Source: an uncultured Clostridia bacterium
GTDB lineage: Bacteria; Bacillota; Clostridia; TANB77; CAG-508
DNA: 12,453 nt
Direction of reading: 5' to 3'
NCBI GenBank assembly: GCA_944390505.1
Contig: CALXQF010000028.1
Span: 1-12,453 of the forward strand
In this document: one piece after another, positions 7,423 through 12,453 of the stretch
Layout: each line of letters opens with the position of its first letter
Numbering within the stretch: the first letter of the stretch is position 1
Made by a program: the position numbers and the translations under genes
The notes under the pieces: model-generated
The model's input: the letters and a program-made list of their open reading frames with translations, nothing else
Databases searched by the model: none
What the model was told of the DNA's origin: nothing

Positions 7423-8133
7423 TTATCGAAAAATAAAATATAAGACAAGTAAATGAACAGGGTAGAAAAAGTAAAGCAAATATTTTACTTTTCTTCCTTG
7501 TTTTCCGTTATAAAAACTAATAAAAATAATTGGCAAAATAGTAAATAAACATAACCAAATATATAAATAGTGGTAACCATATTGTAAAATGTCTAAGCCA
7601 TAATTAATAACGCAAGCAAGGATAAATGAAATAATCATAGCCACTTTATGCTCTTTAAACAAATAAAACATAAAAATAATAGCAACTCCAAAAAATCCGT
7701 AATCACAATAAAGAAGTTCAGATAATATTCCTAATATAATGGCAATAAAAATTCCAAATGCGATTTTAAAAGCAATATTGATTTTAGCATTTTTACATAA
7801 TTCTAATGGAGACTTGACGATTTTATCATAAGCAATGATAGAGAGTAATCCTAATGTTAAGGTAAAGAAAATATTCAAAGCAAACCCTTCTGTGTAAATA
7901 GAGCGGAAACACATAAAAGGTATTTGAGAAATCAAAGCAAATAAGAATAATCTTAAAGCATATCTTTTCAAATTTTTAGTATGAATAAATCCTTCTGAAA
8001 TTTGAAAAGCAAAAATAGGAAATGCAATCCTACCAATTAAATTCATTGTTGTAGTATAGTGAAAATAAGAAATACCAAGGTGATCAACAAACATACTAAC
8101 CATTGCAATAATTTTTAAAATAAAACTGGTCAT
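7423..8133 (-). CDS. TraX-family membrane protein (putative acyltransferase)
   Basis: The 236-residue protein is mostly hydrophobic, with about eight predicted membrane segments. It opens with FILKIIAMVSMFVDHLG (residues 4-20), the TraX-family hallmark with a conserved Asp-His in the first helix. GRIAFPIFAFQISEGF (34-49) and a short Tyr/Lys-rich turn with RYALRLFLFALISQIPF follow. TraX of the F plasmid acetylates pilin, but chromosomal Firmicute members occur without pili and have no proven substrate. The open frame begins four codons earlier (ATG 8145), where AAAGGA abuts the ATG with no spacing. From 8133 a GAGG site sits six bases upstream and the N-terminus matches homologs. It is a single-gene minus-strand unit, convergent with gpr and divergent from the exonuclease gene, with its own strong promoter. 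Confidence 0.82.
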   Translation of the reverse strand: MTSFILKIIAMVSMFVDHLGISYFHYTTTMNLIGRIAFPIFAFQISEGFIHTKNLKRYALRLFLFALISQIPFMCFRSIYTEGFALNIFFTLTLGLLSIIAYDKIVKSPLELCKNAKINIAFKIAFGIFIAIILGILSELLYCDYGFFGVAIIFMFYLFKEHKVAMIISFILACVINYGLDILQYGYHYLYIWLCLFTILPIIFISFYNGKQGRKVKYLLYFFYPVHLLVLYFIFR

Positions 8134-8173
8134 ATTTTTCCTCATTCCTTTTGTGTTTTTTCATCTATTTTGT

Positions 8174-8202
8174 ATCATAGCTTTTTAAGAAGTATTTGTC
8201 AA
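8174..8202 (-). promoter_or_regulatory. sigma-A promoter for the traX-family gene
   Basis: On the minus strand, consensus TTGACA (8202-8197) and TATGAT (8179-8174) are separated by exactly 17 bases, about 40 bases before the traX start at 8133. The match is strong enough to call with fair confidence. Confidence 0.75.
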
Positions 8203-8225
8203 GAATTAAAATTGGAAGGATGGTA

Positions 8226-8254
8226 TTGATTTTAAAACAAATTTAGAATAAAAT
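8226..8254 (+). promoter_or_regulatory. probable sigma-A promoter for the exonuclease gene
   Basis: TTGATT (8226-8231) and TAAAAT (8249-8254) are 17 bases apart, with the ATG at 8316. It lies back to back with the traX promoter; the two -35 boxes are 23 bases apart. The -35 match is partial. Confidence 0.5.
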
Positions 8255-8315
8255 ACTATTGTTAAATTGATGAGAACAAAAACTGGTTAAAAGTATTAAT
8301 AATTGGAGAGTAAAC

Positions 8316-9071
8316 ATGTATAATAAATATATTTTTATTAATCAAAATAGAAGAAAAAAACAAAAAGAATTAGAAGAAAAACAAAAATTAGAGAATTCAC
8401 AAATCAATATTGATATGTTACAAGAACTTCAAAATAAGAAAGATAGCAAAAATACAAAAAAAACGATACCGAATATATCCAACAACTTGACTAACAAGGA
8501 GAACAATCAACAATCTAGTAATTCAAAAGGCAAAAAATTAATGAAATTTGTAGATAATTATGTGTTAGTAGATATTGAAACAACTGGACTTTCACCAATC
8601 AAAGATGAAATTATTGAAATAGGTGCAATTAAAGTAGAAAATAATCAGATTATTGACTCATATAACCAATTAATCAAAATTGATGGGAGTTTAAGCCCTT
8701 TTATTACAAGCTTAACAGGAATTACAAATGAAATGTTGCAAGCAGGAAAACAACCTCATATAGTGATACAAGAATTTGTTAATTTTGCAGGAGAAAATAT
8801 ATTAATAGGACATAATGTTAATTTTGATATTGGATTTTTAACTCACCAGAGTCAAAAATATTTAAATCATCCTATTAGTAATGATTATATTGATACGATG
8901 TATTTGGCAAGAAGGATAGTACCTAATAGCGTAAACTATAAACTAGGAACATTGGCTAATCTATTTGATATTAGTTATCAAGGAGCACATAGAGGATTAA
9001 AAGATGTGGAAATTACCTATGAGGTCTATAATCATTTGAGAAAGGCTGTTAATAGGGACAGAGTTTTTTGA
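8316..9071 (+). CDS. DnaQ-like 3'-5' exonuclease (DEDDh family) with charged N-terminal extension
   Basis: The exonuclease domain occupies about residues 80-245 of 251 and has all DEDDh elements: Asp86 and Glu88 in VDIETTGL, Asp171 in IGHNVNFDIGFL, and His225 and Asp230 in HRGLKD. It resembles the proofreading epsilon subunit or the exonuclease domain of Gram-positive PolC, but it is free-standing. Its role, in proofreading, repair or RNA trimming, is not fixed by sequence. Residues 1-75 are Lys/Gln/Asn-rich and likely helical or disordered, with no known domain. ATG 8316 has GGAGAG five bases upstream. An internal ATG at 8541 (Met76), just before the domain, has only a weak AAAGG ten bases upstream, so the long form is preferred. 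The last codons (Asn-Arg-Asp-Arg-Val-Phe) lie in or beside one arm of a palindromic element. Confidence 0.88.
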   Translation: MYNKYIFINQNRRKKQKELEEKQKLENSQINIDMLQELQNKKDSKNTKKTIPNISNNLTNKENNQQSSNSKGKKLMKFVDNYVLVDIETTGLSPIKDEIIEIGAIKVENNQIIDSYNQLIKIDGSLSPFITSLTGITNEMLQAGKQPHIVIQEFVNFAGENILIGHNVNFDIGFLTHQSQKYLNHPISNDYIDTMYLARRIVPNSVNYKLGTLANLFDISYQGAHRGLKDVEITYEVYNHLRKAVNRDRVF

Positions 9072-9094
9072 GACAAGGAAGCTCTGTCCCTATT
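9051..9094 (+). repeat. palindromic element overlapping the end of the exonuclease gene
   Basis: AATAGGGACAGAG (9051-9063) and CTCTGTCCCTATT (9082-9094) form a perfect 13-base-pair inverted repeat with an 18-base loop. The loop holds six T residues and the TGA stop codon (9069-9071). It shares the GGGACAGA core of the elements near 5066 and 7400. There is no T run after the stem, so it is not a standard terminator, although it could stabilise the mRNA 3' end. Confidence 0.8.
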
Positions 9095-9107
9095 GACTTA
9101 CAGAAGA

Positions 9108-9142
9108 ATACCCCTGTATTTACAAAATACTTACCAGGGTAT
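9108..9142 (+). promoter_or_regulatory. candidate copper-responsive operator (nested dyad)
   Basis: ATACCCCTG (9108-9116) mirrors CAGGGTAT (9135-9142), with one extra C on the left. Inside it GTATTT (9116-9121) mirrors AAATAC (9125-9130). The dyad is centred on the -35 box and its right arm ends on the first base of the -10 box, so a bound repressor would block RNA polymerase. TACCCC/GGGTA half-sites recall CsoR-type operators of copZA operons. No regulator gene is in the window, so the regulator's identity is inferred. Confidence 0.55.
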
Positions 9143-9147
9143 ATAAT
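9119..9147 (+). promoter_or_regulatory. sigma-A promoter for copZ (and perhaps copA)
   Basis: TTTACA (9119-9124) and consensus TATAAT (9142-9147) are separated by exactly 17 bases. Transcription would begin near 9154, giving a leader of only about a dozen bases that contains the GGTGGTG ribosome site (9154-9160). Confidence 0.75.
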
Positions 9148-9165
9148 AGCATTGGTGGTGATGAG

Positions 9166-9372
9166 ATGAAAGAAATAGAATTAAAAGTAGAAGGTATGAT
9201 GTGCGGAGGTTGTGAAAATAGAGTTCAAACTGCTCTTAAAAATATAGAAGGAGTAGCTGAAGTGGTAGCTAGCCATCAAACAAAAACAGTAAAAATTACA
9301 GCAAATGAAAATGTCTCTATAGATTCTTTAAAAGAAGCAATTGAAGACATTGGTTATGAAGTAATAGAGTAA
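9166..9372 (+). CDS. copZ: copper chaperone, heavy-metal-associated (HMA) domain protein
   Basis: This 68-residue protein is a single ferredoxin-like HMA domain. The metal-binding motif GMMCGGC is at residues 10-16, with Cys13 and Cys16 as Cu(I) ligands, followed by the helix ENRVQTALKNIEGV and the typical end IEDIGYEVIE. Such chaperones bind Cu(I) in the cytosol and hand it to the N-terminal HMA domain or membrane entry site of the partner ATPase. GGTGGTG is five bases upstream of the ATG. The gene follows the dyad-containing promoter and precedes copA by 76 bases, so the pair is probably induced by copper. A role with another soft metal cannot be excluded from this domain alone. Confidence 0.9.
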   Translation: MKEIELKVEGMMCGGCENRVQTALKNIEGVAEVVASHQTKTVKITANENVSIDSLKEAIEDIGYEVIE

Positions 9373-9448
9373 AAGCGATTTACTTGGTAATCAAAATTAG
9401 CATATAATTTCATAATGAAAAAAGATATTATTAGATAAGAGGAGAAAA

Positions 9449-11656
9449 ATGAAAAGAATTATTTTATCAATTGATGGAATGACTTGTTCAGCATGTTCAA
9501 ACGGGCTAGAGAAATACTTAAATAAGCAAAATGGTATTTATAATGCTTCTGTAAATTTGGTAATGGCAAATGCAACTGTAGAATATGACGAGAAAATATT
9601 AACAATTCCGAAAATTGAAGAATTTGTCAAAAAGGCAGGATTTAAAAGTTTAGGAGAATTTAAAGAAATTAAAATAGAAGAGAAAAGTAAAAGAGAAAAA
9701 GGAAAATTTATCCTTTTTACTTTTCTTGCCATTCTTTTAATGTATATTTCTATGGGACATATGGTTAATTTACCATCTATACCATATTTAGATGCTCATG
9801 AAAATCCAATTAATTATATGGTGGCTTTGCTTTTGCTTACAATACTATTTTTCATTTATGGATTTGATATTCTTAAAAATGGTTATAAAAATTTAATTCA
9901 CAAAACACCTAACATGGATACTTTAGTAGGAATAGGAGTGATTACCAGTTTTCTATACAGTTTATACAATATGTATTTAGTGCTAACAGGTAACCATGAC
10001 CAAATTATGAACTTGTATTTTGAATCTTCTAGTATTGTCATTTATTTTGTAAAATTAGGAAGATATATAGATGGAGTAAGTAAGGATAGAACAAAAGAAG
10101 CAATACAAAAATTAGTAAAAATCACACCAAATAAAGCAGTAATTAAAGTAAATGGAGAAGAAAAAGAAGTAACATTAGACGAAATAAAAAAGGGCAATAT
10201 TGTAGTTGTAAGACCGGGAGAAAAAATTGCAGTAGATGGAGAAATTATCACAGGGCAAGCTCATTTTGACGATTCTTTTATTACAGGGGAAAGTAAACCA
10301 AACAATAAAACTGTTGGTGATAAAGTTTTAGCAGGAAGTTTGAACTATGATGGGTATGTAGAATATAAAGCAGAAAGAATTGGTAAAGAGTCTACTGTTT
10401 CAGAAATTGTAAGACTAGTGATTGAAGCAAGTAATACAAAAGCTCCTATTTCTAAAGTAGCAGATAAAGTTTCAGGGATTTTTGTACCATTGGTAATAGG
10501 AATTGCCATTATAACCTTTTTTATTTATTGGTTTGTTACAAAGGACATAGAAACATCTTTAACCACTTTTGTAACCATATTAGTAGTAGCGTGTCCATGT
10601 AGTTTAGGATTAGCGACACCACTAGCAATTGTAGTGAGTGAAGGACTATGCGCGTCTAATGGTATTTTAATTAAGAAAAGCGAAATATTAGAAAATGCTC
10701 AAAAAGTAAATACAGTTGTTTTTGACAAAACAGGAACATTAACCTATGGAAAATTAAAAATAGCAAAAGTGCTAAATTATAGTGAAATGCAAGAAAAAGA
10801 ACTATTACAATATGTAGGGAGTATCGAACAAAAATCCTCCCACCCAATTGGAAAAGCATTTACAGACTATTTAACCGAAAACAAAATAGAGCCTTTAGAG
10901 GTAACAGAATTTGAAAATTTACCAGGAATAGGAATAAAAGGAAAAGTAAATGGGCAGGAGTTCTTATTAGGAAATTTGAAAATTCTTCAAAAATATCAAA
11001 CTGAAAATCCATATAAGGAAGATGAAAATAAATTAGCACTAGATGGAAATTCAATTGTTTATGTTGTAAAAAATCAAGAAATTATTGCTTTAATCGGAGT
11101 GAATGATATTGTAAGGAAAAATGCAAAAGAAGTGATTGAAAACTTAAACCAAAACAATATTGAAACAGTTATGCTAACAGGAGATAACACGCAAACGGCA
11201 GAAATAATAGCAAAAGAGATAGGAATTACAAAAGTAATTAGTAATGTCGTTCCAGCAGAAAAAGCAAATACAATAAAAAAACTAAAAGAAGAAAACAGAG
11301 TTGTTATGATGTGTGGAGATGGTATTAATGACAGTCCAGCACTTTCTAGTAGTGATATAGGGGTTAGTGTAAAGAGCGGAACAGATATTGCAATGGATTC
11401 ATCAGATGTGATATTAACTCAAAATGATTTAAATAGTATTGTGAAATTAATTCATATTAGTAAAAAAACATTAAGAATTATCAAAGAAAATCTATTTTGG
11501 GCATTTTTCTATAATTGCTTAATGATACCAATTGCAATAGGAGTTCTAAAACCTCTTGGAATTTCAATTACGCCAATGATTGCAAGTTTAGCAATGGTGT
11601 TTAGTAGTATTACTGTTATTTTAAATACATTAAGGTTGAGAAAGGTGGATATGTAA
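9449..11656 (+). CDS. copA: copper-exporting P-type ATPase (P1B-1)
   Basis: The 735-residue protein is a full-length Cu(I) export pump. One N-terminal HMA domain carries GMTCSAC (residues 10-16). The expected membrane helices follow, then the actuator loop with TGES (279-282). The transmembrane metal site is CPC (382-384), with the phosphorylated Asp426 in DKTGT. The nucleotide domain has His465-Pro466 in SSHPIG, and the hinge is GDGINDSPA (623-631). Tyr688-Asn689 in helix 7 and Met716/Ser719 in AMVFSS of helix 8 are the residues that mark Cu(I)-specific P1B-1 pumps rather than Zn/Cd pumps. AGAGGAG just before ATG 9449 is a strong ribosome site. The gene follows copZ and probably shares its promoter. 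No terminator is evident before the promoter at 11700. Confidence 0.95.
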   Translation: MKRIILSIDGMTCSACSNGLEKYLNKQNGIYNASVNLVMANATVEYDEKILTIPKIEEFVKKAGFKSLGEFKEIKIEEKSKREKGKFILFTFLAILLMYISMGHMVNLPSIPYLDAHENPINYMVALLLLTILFFIYGFDILKNGYKNLIHKTPNMDTLVGIGVITSFLYSLYNMYLVLTGNHDQIMNLYFESSSIVIYFVKLGRYIDGVSKDRTKEAIQKLVKITPNKAVIKVNGEEKEVTLDEIKKGNIVVVRPGEKIAVDGEIITGQAHFDDSFITGESKPNNKTVGDKVLAGSLNYDGYVEYKAERIGKESTVSEIVRLVIEASNTKAPISKVADKVSGIFVPLVIGIAIITFFIYWFVTKDIETSLTTFVTILVVACPCSLGLATPLAIVVSEGLCASNGILIKKSEILENAQKVNTVVFDKTGTLTYGKLKIAKVLNYSEMQEKELLQYVGSIEQKSSHPIGKAFTDYLTENKIEPLEVTEFENLPGIGIKGKVNGQEFLLGNLKILQKYQTENPYKEDENKLALDGNSIVYVVKNQEIIALIGVNDIVRKNAKEVIENLNQNNIETVMLTGDNTQTAEIIAKEIGITKVISNVVPAEKANTIKKLKEENRVVMMCGDGINDSPALSSSDIGVSVKSGTDIAMDSSDVILTQNDLNSIVKLIHISKKTLRIIKENLFWAFFYNCLMIPIAIGVLKPLGISITPMIASLAMVFSSITVILNTLRLRKVDM

Positions 11657-11699
11657 AGATATAAAGTATATTGTGAAAACTGTGAATTTGTAGCCTTTC

Positions 11700-11728
11700 T
11701 TGACAGGTTATGTTAACTATGATATAAT
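11700..11728 (+). promoter_or_regulatory. full-consensus sigma-A promoter for the 123-residue gene
   Basis: TTGACA (11700-11705) and TATAAT (11723-11728) are 17 bases apart, with TGA before the -10 box giving an extended -10. All twelve hexamer positions match consensus. GATATAATA is duplicated in tandem (11721-11729, 11730-11738), offering a second -10. TAACTAT repeats flank it (11714-11720 and 11739-11745), a possible operator arrangement. Confidence 0.85.
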
Positions 11729-11763
11729 AGATATAATATAACTATTAAGTTATTTATACTTAT

Positions 11764-11775
11764 CCTCTGGAGAGG
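11764..11775 (+). promoter_or_regulatory. small leader hairpin that could pair with the downstream ribosome site
   Basis: CCTCTGGAGAGG is a perfect short palindrome in the leader of the 123-residue gene. Its CCTC strand is complementary to the GAGG of the very strong GAGGAGG site (11811-11817), eight bases before the ATG. Alternative pairing could hide the ribosome site; this is inference. Confidence 0.35.
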
Positions 11776-11825
11776 CAACAATTTATTAGATATACATCAA
11801 TCATGATTATGAGGAGGAAGAAAAA

Positions 11826-12197
11826 ATGTTTGAAATTACGTTTGACAAGCGTTGGGAACACGAAATCATGCGCAAGGAACACCTGTCTGAGGAAGAGATT
11901 TCTGACAAGAAGAAAGACTTTGAAAAATGGGCTCTTGATATAATGAAAGCCCTGGCTACCAACAATGATTCCAAAGTCACGTTCTACCCGTATCGGACTG
12001 CGCTGGTATTTGACAAGATGTTCGATGCAGATCGCAACTCCATGAGCCCACTGGAGTACATGCTTGCTATCAAGGCAAATGCGAAACCTGACAACCATAC
12101 CGTGTATGAGGTGTACGCCGGACGCCAGACATTTTACATTTTTTGTAGCGGCAACGTTTTCCGTGTAGGCAAAACTATCGAGAAAAGAAAATGGTAA
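11826..12197 (+). CDS. hypothetical protein, 123 residues, atypical composition
   Basis: I do not recognise this protein. It has no signal peptide or membrane helix. Residues 1-45 are highly charged and helical (EEEISDKKKDFEKWALDIMK). Residues 50-123 look like a mixed alpha/beta domain with Tyr/Phe-rich strands (SKVTFYPYRTALVF, HTVYEVYAGRQTFYIF) and a basic end, KTIEKRKW. It is real by several tests: GAGGAGG eight bases upstream, a full-consensus promoter, and a strong terminator after the stop. Its base and codon use differ sharply from all neighbours. Over 11881-12180 the G+C is about 46% by hand count. Six of seven Arg codons are CGN, and all six Leu codons are CTG or CTT, where neighbours favour AGA and TTA. 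This points to recent transfer, probably from a mobile element. The minus-strand open frame over it is a shadow. Confidence 0.8.
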   Translation: MFEITFDKRWEHEIMRKEHLSEEEISDKKKDFEKWALDIMKALATNNDSKVTFYPYRTALVFDKMFDADRNSMSPLEYMLAIKANAKPDNHTVYEVYAGRQTFYIFCSGNVFRVGKTIEKRKW

Positions 12198-12229
12198 TTC
12201 AGACATTCTAATAAAAGAATTTACTTTTT

Positions 12230-12258
12230 CCTGTGTCACTTCGGTGATACAGGTTTTT
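12230..12258 (+). terminator. intrinsic terminator with TTCG tetraloop
   Basis: CCTGTGTCAC (12230-12239) pairs with GTGATACAGG (12244-12253) around a TTCG loop, with one G-U pair, followed at once by five T residues (12254-12258). It lies 33 bases after the stop of the 123-residue gene and is the only textbook terminator in the window. Confidence 0.93.
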
Positions 12259-12380
12259 CATTATGCTGTGTATGTATATGTACTTTTTTACCAAATGGAG
12301 CGAATCACATACAAGTTACGAACTTTGTTCTCTTTCTAAAAATATTATATATGAATCTTTATTAAATTTCAATGGTAGTA

Positions 12381-12409
12381 TGGAAAAAATTTGCCTTAAG
12401 TAGTATAAT
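12381..12409 (+). promoter_or_regulatory. possible sigma-A promoter for the gene starting at 12451
   Basis: TGGAAA (12381-12386, four of six) and consensus TATAAT (12404-12409) are 17 bases apart, 41 bases before the final ATG. The region 12259-12380 holds nothing else that I can identify. Confidence 0.5.
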
Positions 12410-12450
12410 TTTGTTATTAAATTATCTTGAAGTTGTAAGTGGAGGCAGTT

Positions 12451-12453
12451 ATG
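12451..12453 (+). CDS. start codon of a gene that continues past the window
   Basis: The window ends on ATG, preceded by GGAGG (12441-12445) five bases upstream and a plausible promoter at 12381-12409. Nothing can be said about the product. Confidence 0.65.

Noticed and set aside
10042..11054. Minus-strand open frames opposite copA
   Set aside because: copA is complete with all motifs; the reverse frames are short and lack ribosome sites and recognisable domains.
11760..12239. 159-codon minus-strand open frame opposite the unknown gene
   Set aside because: It starts inside the terminator hairpin, has no ribosome site, and runs across the consensus-promoter leader. It looks like a shadow created by the higher G+C of the plus-strand gene.

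Overview
The window reads as an AT-rich (roughly one-third G+C) chromosomal segment of an endospore-forming, Clostridia-like Firmicute, possibly an uncultured gut lineage. The support is a spore-germination protease gene (gpr), a YvcK protein with the N-terminal membrane anchor common in clostridia, Shine-Dalgarno-rich starts, near-exclusive use of AGA and TTA codons, and sigma-A promoters of the TTGACA/TATAAT type. The species cannot be named from the sequence alone.

Layout, left to right. 1-270 is the 3' end of murB (peptidoglycan precursor synthesis). 368-2188 is a membrane-anchored, unusually diverged yvcK-like gene with a long lysine-rich tail. 2308-4350 is a glycogen-debranching-type GH133 gene. 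4487-4972 is ruvC (Holliday junction resolvase). 5144-6196 is holA (DNA polymerase III delta), with a lysine-rich insertion. 6381-7322 is gpr. On the minus strand, 8133-7423 is a TraX-family membrane acyltransferase. Divergent from it, 8316-9071 is a DnaQ-type DEDDh exonuclease with an N-terminal extension. 9166-9372 and 9449-11656 are a copper chaperone and Cu(I)-exporting P-type ATPase pair (copZ, copA) behind a dyad-rich promoter. 11826-12197 is a small gene of unknown function with foreign codon usage, its own consensus promoter and its own terminator. The window ends on the start codon of another gene (12451).

Start sites. For three genes the longest open frame is not the best supported start. 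The debranching enzyme should begin at 2308 (GGAGGA seven bases upstream), gpr at 6381 (AAAGGTGG eight bases upstream), and the TraX gene at 8133 on the minus strand (GAGG six bases upstream).

Structure beyond genes. A family of short palindromic elements sharing GGGACAGA or GGGACGT cores lies in three gene junctions (ruvC-holA, gpr-traX, exonuclease-copZ). At the last one an arm forms the end of the exonuclease coding sequence. Three housekeeping proteins (YvcK, HolA, exonuclease) carry lysine-rich low-complexity additions.

How the genes work together. Most are independent housekeeping functions: wall synthesis and central-carbon control (murB, yvcK), storage polysaccharide use (GH133), DNA repair and replication (ruvC, holA, exonuclease), and spore outgrowth (gpr). 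copZ and copA form a clear functional pair for copper export. The most system-like novelty is the single-gene alien cassette at 11700-12258, whose function cannot be stated. No complete multi-gene defence or novel system was found.
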